NCBI GenBank assembly: GCA_020205615.1
Contig: CM035167.1
Span: forward strand, 29,153,130-29,217,129
Reading direction: 5' to 3'
DNA length: 64,000 nucleotides
Source: Panax quinquefolius
Taxonomy: Eukaryota; Streptophyta; Magnoliopsida; Apiales; Araliaceae
In this document: piece by piece, positions 22,830-34,730 of the stretch
Layout: every line of letters starts with the position of its first letter
Position numbering within the stretch: position 1 is the first letter of the stretch
Notes under the pieces: generated by a model
Told to the model about the DNA's origin: nothing
The model's database searches: none
What the model saw: only the letters and a program-made list of their open reading frames with translations
Program-made: the position numbers and the translations under genes

Positions 22830-24940
22830 AAGTCAAGGTTCTACTTGGGTATTGGATACCGACTTTGGTTATCATAAATATAGATTTATGAAGGACCAAT
22901 GAAGTAGAAAGCTAAACAAATATAAGTAATCCTATATATGGAAATGTAGCAAAGGTTGCCATATTAGCCATAGAAACTTATAGTTTAGCAATGCTCACGG
23001 CAAATCTATTAAGTCGATAAGTTGTTATTGTATTCCAGTTCTTGTTAAAAATATTATTTCCATTTTATTGTTGGACAATGAAATCTTTGGTATTATAATT
23101 AAGAACAATTGTTGTTCTATTTATAATAATAATGTTTTGTATAGAACTGGAATATTACTTAATAAATTTTGTATACTTGACTTACATGAAAATAATTTTG
23201 CATATTGAACAAATTAGTATAAGAAAAGGAGATGATCATTCAAAGAGTTGAATGTGTGTATTTGCTGAAATACAAGTGTGAATTATTTGAAAGGTTCAAA
23301 GAATTCAAAAGTGAAACAAATTGGCAAAGTATTAAGATTCTTTGATTAGATCAAGGAATAAATACTTGTGAAATAAGTTTCTAGATCATCTTAAATGGTT
23401 TTTCATAATGGACGCCTCCTAATACGCAATAATTGATTGATGTATCTGAAAGGAAAAATCGTACCTTGTTGGACATGGTGCGGTCCATAATAATTTTACC
23501 GACATTCCAGTATCCTTCTAGGATCATGTCCTAGAAATGGCTGCATATCTACGAAAAGGTAATCACTAAATCCAGCCCCAAGACTCCATAAAAGTTATGG
23601 ACAGGGAGGATTCCTAATCTTAAGTATGTTAAGATAAGGGGTTGTCCAACTTATGTGAAAAGGTTTCAAAGGATAAGCTTGGGACAAGATTTGACAAGTG
23701 TCGATTTGTGTGACATCCTAAAGTAAGTTTAGGGTATATGTTCAATAATCCTGCTTAGCAAAAGGTGTTTATTACGAAACACGCTGCCTTCTAAGATAAA
23801 GATGTTTATCATTGAAGGGCTAGTGGGAGGATAATAGATCTTGAAGAGTTCAAGAACCACAAAACACTATAAGTCAAATAAGAGGAACCTGTAGATAGAC
23901 CTATTGTACCACAACTGAATCGTAAATCGAATAGTCAAGAAGATACGGGAGGTATGGATTCATCATAGATGATGATGATGAGGTACACATCATAGAAGAT
24001 GATGATCCAGAGTTAAATTCGATGAGGTAAGAGTTCTAGTGTGTACAAAAGGGTCAGTGGGAGCGTCGTGACATTCCTAGTATTATATGTTGACATACTA
24101 CGGATAAGGAATGACATACTAATGTTACAATCAGTAAAGATAAAGTTGTCTAAACATTCCTCCATGAATGATTTGGGAAGAGTATCTTAATTGGGGATAC
24201 AAATCTATATAGATAGATTTAAAAGGATCCTCGACTTAACCCGAGGAACGATATTCATTTGATGCTAAAGTCGTCGTTTAGCATGGAAAATTCAAGAGAT
24301 GTCTCATGTCGATGAGCTATGGAGTGTATCTCTCTTAATAGTCCCCACGACTCTCGAAAAGAGAGGTCGCATGAGTGACTATCATGTATGCAATGAAATA
24401 TACAAGACCGATGTTGATCGGTCATATTCGGAGAAGTTCACTATGAAGTCGTTGAAAACATCTTAAAGTGCTTAAGGCACTAAAGATGTGATTAAAATTT
24501 ATCTTTGGGTCTTAATTAAAACTAGAGGGCTTAATGGACTCAAGTTTTTCAGACGGCACTAACACGACAGAAAAATCCACTTTAAGGTAAAGGGTTACCT
24601 TGAGCAGTGCTGGTGCGTTGAATTTGAAAGGTTCCAAACAATGAAAGAGTCTTTGGTTTAGTGATAAAGACAAAGTATATAGTTGTAAATGAAGTCGCAA
24701 GTTGATTGTTTGGATTAAAAGTTTATTACGAACTAGGAATAGTTCCTAAGTCTCATCTTGGATCTAAACATGTGTTGTGGCACTTTCATTTGATTATTAG
24801 AATCATTGAAAGATGGAAATCACTATAGAGATAGTGGACTCTCATGAACAACATTACATATCCATTAACTAAAGCTTATCCAACAAACGGGATAATCGTC
24901 ACTTAGAGAAGAAGAGTATAAGATACAATGGCGATTGGCT
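22830..24940 (+). pseudogene. E4 pol remnant (protease, integrase, RT, RNase H)
   Basis: Pieces appear in copia order. The protease is near 22843 (TWVLDT, with the expected glycine of DTG changed to Asp). An integrase core segment lies near 23380-23560 (HNG-type and LLDMV-like pieces in shifted frames). An acidic IIDDDDEVHIIEDDDP-type linker is near 23960-24010. The RT palm piece near 24040-24130 (YKRVSGS … LYVDI) has lost the second aspartate of the YVDD box. RNase H pieces lie near 24640-24950. Against E10, about 330 bases of the N-terminal half of RT are missing between 24020 and 24037. Many stops and shifts rule out function. Confidence 0.8.
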
Positions 24941-24945
24941 TTAGT

Positions 24946-24958
24946 GCAAGTGGGAGAT
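24946..24958 (+). other. E4 polypurine tract
   Basis: AAGTGGGAGAT lies directly before the right LTR start TGAAAG, the typical copia plus-strand primer. E10 carries AAGTAGGAGAT at the matching place. Confidence 0.85.
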
Positions 24959-26826
24959 TGAAAGTAGTATGCACACAAGCCAATCATGTTTGATGATAAA
25001 GCATATACTTTGTAACAATCTTATTCATTTATTAATAAAAAGTATTAATTTATTAAAGTCTTTTAATTATCTACATGATCTTTGTTTTATAATATGTGAT
25101 AAACCCATAGTTTTAAGCAATGCTTTTAGAATAATGATGATGATCATTCTAATGAGATCTAAATTCTTTGAAAGCTTAAAACTAAAATAGTTCGCAATCA
25201 TTGGATTACTAAATTGGGGATTAGTGAATTGGATAGATTGGTACATACATCGTTTGTTTTGCTCATTGGATGAGGATGATTGATCTCATGATCATTTGTG
25301 TGGAGACACTAAAGCAAGTATGTAGGTGCTTATTAGAGAATAAGTTCATCGAACGTGGCTCGCTAAGGAATACCTAATGGAGTTTTATTTGCTGTCGATA
25401 GGAATTCTGTAGTGATAGTAGTACAAGTAATCCTTGGACTTGAGATCATCATAGTATCTTGTGTATGATGAGTTATACTTTGACTTATTCCTTAAGACCC
25501 TTAGGGTATATCAAAGGGTATACTTGGGTATAATAAGTTGTACATGGAGATAATGTATGATCGATAAAGAATCTACCACTTCTAATAAAAGAAGAGAAAT
25601 GTCCTATGTGATTCGATAAATGACAACCCAAAGAGTCCTTGGTTAAGGCAAAATGAAATTAGAAAGGAGTTTCTAATTTGCATTATTTGGAGTTGTGCAT
25701 TTAAGAGTCGAAAATACATATAATTAAATAAAATAAGACTTGACAAGTAATTCCATGTCTTATATTTAATTGGGACATTGTATGGTGGAAGGATTGAATT
25801 GTCAGAGTAACTATTTACTCAAAGGTTCTTTTATGATTAATGTTAAAATCTATATTATCCGGAAAGTCGTTGATCGCTATTGGAGGCTTATCCCTATTGT
25901 AGAATAAATATTATTTATTTAAATAAATTAATTGTTTAATTTATTTATTTAAATAAGATTAGAATTGTTCTAATTGATTTATTCACAACCGGTTTAATAT
26001 GGAGAACCTAAAGGGTCACGCCATAAAAGGAAGAATAATTATTTAAGAAGTTAATGGCATAATCGTAATAATATGTTAAGTATATTTAATTTAATCTATG
26101 GTGATAGAATAAATTAAATAGCTTAATATTTATTATTTAATATTTTAGAAATATTAAATATAAATTAATAAGAGGAGTCTTATTAATATTATTACAATTA
26201 TTATTATTATTTTAATTTCTAAAAGAGTTTAGAAATTAATTTAATATAAGTACTCTCATTTATTCCTAATAGGATTAGGAGGGAAAATTAGTTAAAGGAG
26301 TTTAATTAATTATCCCTAATAAGATTAGGGAGCCCATTTAATTAAAAGAGTTTAATTAAATAATACCTTATTTTATTAAATAAGGTTATCTGATATCTTT
26401 ATAAGAGGAGTCTTATATCAGATATCTAAATGTACGTAATAATTCCAATTGGTTGGAGAGTACGCCCTTTTTCTATTCAGATAGGAAAAACTAGGGTTTG
26501 AGCCAATACCCCTTCTTCTTGAATCTTTATTTTCCTTGGTGGATCACCTCTAGAGGCCAAACATATGGGTGGCTAACGTTGATCAAAGGAAGGAACCAAA
26601 CCCGGTGGATTCAAGTTGAACGTGAAAAGGATTGGAGGTGAACTTGTACCTGAGGAAGCTCGATTTTCAAGGGTATGATTTTATTCTTTTCCTTTTCGTT
26701 TAATTAATAATTGTGCATAAAGGGTGATCCGGGTATATGGTTTGTAAAATTTTTAAACTCTGATTTTACACGCTTCTGCTTAATTTGTGCAATTTGATTG
26801 CGCATATGAATATTACAAACCTAACA
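24959..26826 (+). repeat. E4 3' LTR
   Basis: Pairs with 17708-19569 and is followed by TSD atatt (26827-26831). Small differences from the left copy include an insertion near 25250 (cgtttgtttt) and short indels near 25600-25620. Confidence 0.9.
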
Positions 26827-26831
26827 ATATT

Positions 26832-28312
26832 TACCCGATAAAGCCGTCGGTACACCGAAATATTTCAGAAATTGATTTGGACTTAGATAAATTGACTAGA
26901 TATGTGTTTGTTAGTGAATCAATAATTGTTAGATATATGTGACGAAGTGATTAGGTTATGTCCTGACAGCAATAGACAGTGTTTTGTGTTACGATATATT
27001 ATTCGAATCAAATGAATGATCTTATTACTGATAGGTCGCTGTATAAAAGATTAATCTAAGTTGTGTTATTGTAAGCAGCAGCTCAGGCAAGTATCTAAAC
27101 CTTATGCACTACTTTTATTTCGTGCAAACAGGTATATCATGTTATGCAAGTTTCCTAAACTTACTCCAATTATTATTGAGGAAGTATCTGATCTATTATT
27201 TACGTTGTGCAAGTATTCTACCTTTGCATTTCTTTTATGCAATAGACATGAGTAAGAAAGTTTCAGAATCATATTATTGTGCCAGATTATTAACTCTATT
27301 ATTATTGATTATGTATCCAATCTTTGTATTCATACAAGTTCTTACATTATCCAATCATTGTATTATTGTATAATTCAGATATTTATTACATTAGATTAAT
27401 TCTGTATATAGGGTTAGACAAGTATCCCCACTTAGATAACCATTGTATTTAATCATATGTTGATACATACTTATTGATTTCAAGTATGTATATGTTAACT
27501 TAAAAGCCGTCTAAGCTATTTGATTCAACTAGACATTAAAATATTGTTGAACAAGATAGAACGTTATTGTATCCAACCAGATTGTTTTGGTTCAGATTCC
27601 CGACTAAGTATGAACATCCCGAATATGTGAAAACTTTTGTGCACCTAAGGTGGATAGAGTGAACGATAATATCGTTCTTGCATGTAGTATTGATCAATAC
27701 AGGGCACATTGGGCATATCACCCTCGTGTCCGTAAGTTATGACAGTTTGCGGATGAAGTTTTGCTAAACCCTAGCGAAAATGAAAAACAATGTTCATAGT
27801 CTGTCGACTGATCTCCAGTTATAGTCTATACGTCGTTCCAAAGATTTCATATGGAAGTGATATGTTGTTATTATTGGTTCAGCTTACTTCACAACTGTTG
27901 ATTCGTTGCAGAAGTGTCTTTCAAAGAAAACATTTAATTCTTTAAGCTAATATATATTGTTGTTATTACTTGCTGGGCAATCCAATGCTCATTCTTGCTT
28001 TAAATTTAAATGTTTTCAGTTAAGTATGATCAACTAGAAGGTTCAGGCAAGAACAAGGGGAAAGGAAAGCTGTTCGAATGAGATTTATATTATGTTGTGT
28101 AATAGTTATAGTTTATTAAGACAATGATACTTATTATCTATGATGTAATGAATGTTTAAAGGTCTCGTACCTGGGAGTAAACTTTGATGCATATGTAAAT
28201 TAAGTTTGAATTTTATATTATTGCTATTATTATTAGTATTATTCAGCTTATAGAAATGGTATCGTGAAGGACCAAGTTCGGGTTTCAAGTACCCGGATTT
28301 GGGGGCGTCACA
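26832..28312 (+). repeat. E1 right LTR, segment 3 of 3
   Basis: E1 LTR sequence resumes after the E4 TSD and ends GGGGGCGTCACA. Its last 77 bases match the window's first 77. It contains the conserved hairpin module near 27974. The 61-89-residue frames here (27061-27373, 27536, 28106) have no recognisable domain and are taken as chance. Confidence 0.82.
27974..27991 (+). other. Conserved LTR hairpin, E1
   Basis: TGGGCA-ATCCAA-TGCTCA, a 6-base stem with one G·U pair. It is followed by ttcttgctttaa and the acceptor-like gttttcag at about 28012-28019, 321 bases before the LTR end. Confidence 0.62.
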
Positions 28313-29046
28313 GTTGGTGATTCACTCATGAATCCCACTCCCCATCCACTTATTGCTTTAGTTTGATGAATTTGAGAGGAAGATAGGCTATACTTGCTAG
28401 CTTTTCACATGGGAAATGAATTGGGCTCTTATTATGGGACAAGAGAACAATTCTCAGCATTTGCACAAAATGAAATGCAACAATAGGCTAATACATAATA
28501 TATACTTTGGTTATAAATTATGTATGCACAATTCATTTCACATAACATAGGTTATAATGATTTAAAAGGGCATACAATGTATTTCCCAATTACAAGATAT
28601 CAAGTAGTGCACATACATATAATTCATGTACATTTTCAATTACCATGACTATTATTATCATAATAACTCAATGAAATCATTATTAATTTAACAATCGATA
28701 TTATTATATGTCAATAGGGTATACATGAATGTTTACCCACACACTTCATATCATATAACAATATTATTATGCAACTCACATGAATGCAAATAACTCTTAC
28801 TATATAGTCCATATATATATATAATATATAGACATATTAATGTGCCACCTTGTACTATATAAAATATATTACCATATACTAAAGGTTTACTATCTTGCAC
28901 AAATTAATCAAATAAACATATAATAATTTTATAAATTATTAATCTTTTACACATTAATTATTATTTATTCATAATAATTATTACTTAACACATTATCAAT
29001 TCATTACTAATAATTGAAATTAATCAATATGTTCAACTCTTCCTAC
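28313..29046. other. Unassigned A+T-rich segment between E1 and E5
   Basis: No gene, RNA gene or LTR end is visible. By nesting logic it is the sequence that E1 and E5 inserted into, perhaps part of E8. The first five bases (gttgg) are the candidate right TSD of E1, and the last five (cctac, 29042-29046) are the left TSD of E5. Confidence 0.5.
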
Positions 29047-29582
29047 TGATAAGTGGGTTTTATACCTATTTATCCGGTATCTATTACTTGAATTATTTGC
29101 TTAATCTCATGTTTCTTAGTTACTTTTCATGCATTTTGTGTTCGTTTTGTAGATTATATGCTTGGGAGTTGAAATCGCAAAGAATTGGTATGAAAACGCA
29201 AAGAAAAGCAATCCGGACATCGTTTGGGCTTTTATGTTTATTTCATTTTCTTGGTTTGGAACTTGGATTACATTGTAGATCTACGTCTCCTCTTTCCAGA
29301 ACATCTTTAATCATCAAAATCGGAGTTCGGATGCAAGAGTTATGACTTGTGTACCAACGGACGTCGAACGTTATTGTTTTGGGTGGCCATTTGCACATCA
29401 GTCCCTTCCAGCCCAATTTCGACCTTCATTCGTTCGTTATTTCTCAATTCTCAAAGAATAAAAGTTGTATATCTCGTCGATATCTTCGATTTGATAGGTG
29501 GCAAGCCTCGTAACTCTTCCCGGATCAAAAGTTATGGTCGTTTTCCCAAAGGACGTCAGAGTAGAAAATTTTCCTTCACAAA

Positions 29583-29700
29583 ACCGCTGCCGGGGTGGGA
29601 ATACATGGCACAAAGCAGGCCCCTAGCCCATCGGGGCGGGCCCAAATCAAGCATAAACCCTCAAGGGGGGGGTAGAAAATCTTGTGAAAATGCGAATTTT
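29583..29700. other. GC-rich block in E5 5' LTR
   Basis: A sharply GC-rich stretch (ccgctgccggggtggg … cggggcgggccc) in an otherwise A+T-rich LTR, about 100-200 bases before the TATA box. The other LTR carries it at 52095-52215. The position suggests a promoter-proximal element; no factor can be named. Confidence 0.5.
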
Positions 29701-29796
29701 GGTCCAATTTGAGTCCGGAAAGGATTGTTTAGATCCGATTGACACAAGGACTTCCAAGAGAACTTCCAAGAGGACTTAAAGACATATGAAGAGACT

Positions 29797-29804
29797 TATA
29801 AAAG
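29797..29804 (+). promoter_or_regulatory. TATA box, E5 5' LTR
   Basis: TATAAAAG in acttataaaaggaggag. The matching box in the 3' LTR is at 52313-52320. It would place the transcription start near 29830. Confidence 0.62.
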
Positions 29805-30804
29805 GAGGAGAATCACAAGTATTGATGGAGATTAGAGACTAGATAGAGGATTCCATTAGATTAGATTAGAGTAAATTAGATCAAAAACACTAGTTCTTAT
29901 TAGATTTGGAGATTGAAGCAACTTGGAGACCATTGAAGATTCAAAGTAGGAGCAAGGAGGGAGAGTCAAATCTACAGAAAATAGATTCTATCTTCTCATC
30001 TTCTTCTATCTTTGTCTTTTAATGATTATTCAATTATGGATTCTTAGTTTTAATTCAATAATCATGAACTAATTCTTTGTTTGAGATTACAATGGATCTT
30101 ATTGTGTAGTTTATTTTAATATGCTTCGCTATCAATTATTATGTTCTATTGTGAGGATTGTCTATTGTGATTTGGACTTAATTTTTTAATTGATTGGCCA
30201 TCAATTAACGTGATAATCTATATGAACTCGAGAGATGAAGTATTGATTTAGATCTTATCATGATAGCATGTGTCATGAATTTTGTCAATAACAGATTTTT
30301 GATTATTGTTAAGGTAGAGATATACTTAACATCACATGTAATCAGATAGAGAACTTATTCTTCAACCTTCTTCAATTGTAATTCACATAGAGATATAGTG
30401 GGTTAGTTGATTAAGGTGTTTAACGGATTTCTATCTTAATTGTGGATTGACGTTAATATGGGTATTATGCATCGAGAGGTGGTTTTATCTGCTTTAGTGT
30501 TCTTGATTAACAACTCAGGATAGAGAATAATTGATGAGAAGCATGTTAACTTAAATGAAGCAATAAGTGAAGTTGTGATCTTAAATCTCCGTTATCTTAA
30601 TTTAACTAGTGGAATTTAATAGTAGTTTAATTTATATAATTTGAAATTTATTCATTTAAATAAGATTGAGTTGGTTACGGGTTAGTACTTGGTGATTTTT
30701 GTTAAACAATTTCTCATGGGAACGATACTCTACTTTCACTTTATTACTTGTTGACCACGTATACTTGCGTGTTATGCGTAATTAGATTTTACCCAATAAG
30801 TTTT

Positions 30805-30822
30805 TGGCGTCGTTGCTTGGGA
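30805..30822 (+). other. E5 primer binding site, Athila type, decayed
   Basis: TGGCGTCGTTGCTTGGGA differs from the E9 site (TGGCGCCGTTACCGGGGA on its strand) mostly by C-to-T changes. This site type is known in Athila/Tat elements and is usually assigned to tRNA-Asp. Confidence 0.7.
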
Positions 30823-30933
30823 ATTAGTTTAATATCTCTTTGCCAATATTAATTTCAATCAAATTAGTCTTAATTTAAACATTTTTATTTTTATTTTTAA
30901 TTCTCTTCCTATATTTCTCTCTTTTCAGGTACC

Positions 30934-31962
30934 ATGGATGACTTTGCGTATCAATGGCCATACACGAACATGACTCAACCAAGGGAAACATGGATTGATG
31001 GACTTAATACATCTTCTATAGAGCCAATACAAATTGAGGCAACTTCGAAGATGTTGGAGGTTATCGCTTGATTCAACGAGGCGAAGGATGGCGATTATAT
31101 GTGTGACTATTGTGCTGGCAACCATCAAAGTCATCAATGCACCGTCAGTTTTGAACCGGTACAATATAGTGGTGACTACTTCAATAACTATGTTGATCCT
31201 AACTATCACCAAGATTGGGGGTATCACCCGAATTTTTCATGGAGCTATAATTATGATGACCAACATTACGCTCTAAATCCATCATACACACAGAAATTTT
31301 TATGTCCACCTCCAGTGTCACAAGAGACAGATAATTTAAGGTTGGAGGAATTGTTTTCCAAGTTCGTAGCAGCAAATGACGAGAAGATGAGTAATCAAGC
31401 GAGGTCAATTAAAAATCTTCAAAATAAGATAGATCAATTGACCAAAGCCGTAAGTAACCTTCCTCGAAACAATTGGTGTTATGATGAGAATTCCAAGATT
31501 GATGAAGTGCCCGAGCCAAATCTACAACTGGATGAGCCACAAGATATCGAAAGTGTGGAGACAATTGGGGATAATGAAATAGAGTTCGACGAAGATATAA
31601 ATGGGTCTCCACCAACGATCAAAGAGGCAGTCAGATTTGTAAAATCATGCCCACTTGGTAGTCATGTCGTCGGCGAAGCTTTTGATGACAAAAGAGCGAG
31701 TACAATTTTGAATCCATGGTGGGACGAGAAAGAGAAGATAGACGAAGAGCCCATTGTGTGTGATAAGCTTTCATGCCCCAAAGTGATCACATACACAATG
31801 GAGAAAACACCTAGCTATGGGACGTTCTTGATTGAGATCATACCAAATCAGAGCATGTTAGGTGACTTGGAAGCGATGGCTATCACAAATGGGAACCTAC
31901 CAAAAGCTACATTATTTCTGATGGATGGAGGGTTCCTCAATTACCGAAGAGGAATTGGATAG
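30934..31962 (+). pseudogene. E5 gag-like frame, one stop
   Basis: An ATG at 30934 (MDDFAYQWPYTN…) opens a 343-codon frame with a single internal TGA at 31069; the remaining 297 codons to 31962 are open. Residues 56-68 form a knuckle CDYCAGNHQSHQC (C-x2-C-x3-H-x4-C), the spacing seen in Athila Gag. GYHPNFSWSYN (about residue 93) and a helical LEELFSKFVAANDEKMSNQA / IKNLQNKIDQLTKAVSNL stretch (residues 132-170) match the Athila Gag C-terminus. From about residue 180 it is acidic and unlike proteins I recognise (PPTIKEAVRFVKSC, NPWWDEKEKIDEEP). The capsid part and all of pol are absent. The TGA may be a recent change, so related copies could encode the full product. Confidence 0.75.
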
Positions 31963-31987
31963 CGTTGACCAGACAAAGTCAGGCTGA

Positions 31988-32029
31988 AAGACTATAAACA
32001 AGCGCTGACTGGGAGGAAACCCATGAATT
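31988..32029 (+). other. E5 conserved post-coding box
   Basis: gactataaacaagcgctgac followed by tgggaggaaacccatg. A near-identical box is familiar from the region downstream of coding sequence in plant Athila/Tat elements. It supports the lineage call and shows that pol was lost between gag and this box. Confidence 0.6.
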
Positions 32030-32155
32030 TTTATTATTTATTTATATGTTTTCCTAGTTTATTTAGTAGATAGGAATCCAAGTGTTATTCTAATCCATGT
32101 TGTCTATCTTCATTCCAGGTATTGGAGGTTGAATGGATAGGAAAATGATCGTCGC

Positions 32156-33244
32156 TGTGACGCCCCCAAAATAGGTATACATCACCCATTCTAAGTTGTC
32201 AATACATGGTACAGAAATAACTACAACTTTATTATTACAACAGTAAAACTATGAGTTTGAATACAAATATTATCTTCTAGACAATATCTATACTCAAATA
32301 AATCCTCATCACATTTATTGATACATTATTTTACAAAAATGGTGAGGACTACTAAACAACTCTCTCTAGAACTTTCATTCCATACCCCAGACTTCGTACT
32401 CGCATATATTCTCGCCTCCTGAGAAGAAAAATGGAACAAAAAGGAAAAGGGTGAGCTCAACTAGCCCAGTAAAGAATATTATGACTAAGATAATATAAAA
32501 CAAATTATCGTTAGTCTTCAACAGGGAAAAATCTAATAGAATACATTAGACAACAAATTTTAAATCAATATTCGCAGCAGAAATAATAATTCATTAGAAG
32601 AGTTAAGTAGAAAATGCAAACTACTATCTTCTATGTATGAATTTAAAAGTTCATCGTCTATCTTTTATCCCTGTAACATCAATCAATATATATCTGGAAT
32701 CAAATATTCATCTTTGCACTACAGGCCAAAGATATTCATCAGTTGGTCATGTTCATCTAAACACCTGTTCATCTTTGCACTACGACCAAAGATATTCTTC
32801 AGAAATCATTCATCTTTGCACTATAGGCCAATGATATTCCATAATATCATCATTTAAGACTGAAGATGATGAAAAATAGTTTTAAAGAAACGAATCCAGT
32901 GAAACAAAATGACAAGGATTAAGGATTAAGGATTCGTACTTTGTTTTATCCACGTCCAAAATTACCTCAAAAATAATTAAAGTGGTGTAAAATTCAAGAA
33001 TGATCAAAAAATGGATATAATCAAAGCTAGTATCCAGAATAGATATTTTGGAGGAAAAGAAAATTTTTCATTTTTTGATGAATAGTGCCGTATTCGTGAA
33101 TAGTGTCATATACGTGAATAGTGCCGTATACGTGAATAGTAACTCCGACACCAAAAGTTCCAAATTTGATAAAAACTTCAGATCAATATTTCAACATAAT
33201 GATATTGAAGAAATAATATCATTACGAAAAAAAAATATCCCTTA
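32156..33244 (-). repeat. E6 3' LTR, segment 1 of 2
   Basis: LTR end GGGGGCGTCACA at 32156, hairpin module at 32452-32468, 34-base repeats at 32705-32838 and a single GTGAATAG block at 33077-33142. Unlike E3 and E7, the second GTGAATAG block is missing. E7 interrupts it at 33245; its last bases cctta are the E7 TSD. Confidence 0.85.
32452..32468 (-). other. Conserved LTR hairpin, E6 left LTR
   Basis: Minus strand TGGGCT-AGTTG-AGCTCA, 6-base stem with one G·U pair. It is followed by accctttt and a long pyrimidine stretch ending TTCTCAG|GAGG near 32419, a strong-looking splice acceptor form. Confidence 0.64.
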
Positions 33245-34229
33245 TGTGACGCCCCCAAAATAGGTCCATTCCATCCAACCCATTCTGAGTCGCCAAATAC
33301 TTGGTACAGAAATAACTACAACTTTATTATTACAACATATAAACTGTGAGTTTAAATACAGATATTGTCATCTAGACAATATCCACACGCAAATAAATCC
33401 CCATCATAATTATTGATACATTATTTTACAAAAATGGTGAGGACTACTAAACAACTCTCTCTAGAACCTTCATTCCATACCCCGACTAGTACTCGCTACA
33501 TTCTCGCCTCCTGGGAAGAAAAATGGAACAACAAGGAAAAGGGTGAGCTCAACTAGCCCAGTAAAGAATATTATGACTAAGATAATATACAACAAATTAT
33601 CGTTAGTCTCCAATAGGGAAAAATCTAATAGAATACAATAGACAACAAATTTTAAATCAATATTCGCAGCGGAAATAATAATTCATTAGAAGAGTTAAGT
33701 AGAGAATGCAAACTACTATCTTCTATATATGAATTTAAAAGTTCATCGTTGATATTTTATCCCTGTAACATCAATCAATATATATTTGGAATCAATATTC
33801 ATCTTTGCACTACAGGCCAAAGATATTCATCAGTTGGTCATGTTCATCTAAACACCTGTTCATCTTTGCACTACGGGCCAAAGATATTAATCAATCGGTC
33901 ATGTTCATCTCAACACCTGTTCATGTTTGCACTACGGGCCAAAGATATTCATCAAGAAATCATTCATCCTTGCACTACAGGCCAAAGATATTCAGTAATA
34001 TCATCATTTAGGACTGAGGATGATGAAAAATATTTCAAAAAGAAAAGCGAATCCAAATTGAAACAAAAGAACAAGTATTATGGATTCGTACTTTAAACAA
34101 TCCGAGTTCAAAAATACTTCATAAATAATCATACTGAAGTAAAATTCAAGAATGATCAAAACATGGATACAATCAAAGCTAGTATCCATAGTAGATATTT
34201 TGGATAAAAAGAAGAAATTTTATTTTTTG

Positions 34230-34437
34230 GTGAATAGTGCCGTATTCGTGAATAGTGCCATATACGTGAATAGTGCCGTATACGTGAATAGTAACTCCGA
34301 CACCAAAAGATAGAAATTTTCCAAAAAGCATCATCACGCTTCGTGAATAGTACTCGTGAATAGTAACTCGTGAATAGTAACTCATGGATAGTAACTCATG
34401 AATAATAACTCGTGAATAGTAACTCATGAATAGTAAC
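34230..34437 (-). repeat. GTGAATAGTAACTC array in E7 left LTR
   Basis: About twelve 14-15-base units in two blocks. The first carries gtgccgtatac spacers, the second is a plain run of taactc(g/a)tgaatag units. Confidence 0.82.
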
Positions 34438-34720
34438 CCCGACATGAAAAAGTTTCAAATTTGATAAAAATTTCCAACCAATATTTCGGCATAATGATAT
34501 TGAAGAAATAATATCATTTTCGAATAAAATAACATCCCTTACCTCGAAAGACAGTACTTCTAGTTGAAACACCGGATATAGGCTATGACTTGAACTTGCA
34601 CCGTATAGCTATACTCAAAGTATACTCAAAATACTCACAAGAATACGCTCAAAATATCGAGAGAGAAATAGAGAGAAAACTTCAGTTTCTGGTGTAATTT
34701 TCAATTCTAACCTAAGCTCC

Positions 34721-34730
34721 CTATTTATAG
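34721..34730 (-). promoter_or_regulatory. TATA box, E7 left LTR
   Basis: CTATAAATAG on the minus strand, identical in the right copy at 40189-40198. Confidence 0.6.

Larger units (their letters stand above)
17708..26826 (+). mobile_element. E4: Ty1/copia element with paired LTRs
   Basis: Length 9,119 bases. LTRs of 1,862 and 1,868 bases start TGAAAGTAG and end CCTAACA. The primer binding site TGGCATCAGAGCC lies one base after the left LTR, and a polypurine tract AAGTGGGAGAT precedes the right LTR. The interior has a 2.4-kb leader, then decayed gag and pol in copia order (gag, protease, integrase, RT, RNase H). The LTR pair looks close, while the coding part is full of stops and lacks part of RT. 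A second, more diverged family member is E10. Confidence 0.9.
1..28312 (+). mobile_element. E1: gag-only Tekay-type Ty3/gypsy element, left end outside window
   Basis: The window opens in the last bases of a left LTR, whose end (…GGGGGCGTCACA at 77) recurs at 28312 with the same preceding 70 or so bases. Between them lie a tRNA-type primer binding site at 81, a leader, one short gag, a purine tract at about 1896-1908, and a right LTR starting TGTAATAACC at 1909. The interior is only about 1.8 kb and holds no protease, RT, RNase H or integrase. The right LTR is about 5.2 kb once the nested E2 and E4 are removed. This fits a non-autonomous element that depends on enzymes from a relative. The candidate TSD gttgg follows at 28313-28317; its left partner is off-window. 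Confidence 0.85.
29047..30798 (+). repeat. E5 5' LTR
   Basis: Matches 51570-53314 over its whole length. Differences include a short extra copy of aacttccaagag near 29757-29772 and scattered transitions. It ends in TA rather than CA. The frames at 29088-29345 and 29347-29712 are open by chance: they recur, shifted, in the other LTR and match no protein type. Confidence 0.88.

Noticed and set aside
29088..29712. Open frames of 85 and 121 residues in the E5 left LTR
   Set aside because: They lie wholly in the LTR. The counterpart LTR (51569-52295) has them split and joined differently, and no domain is recognisable. They reflect the GC-richer LTR segment.
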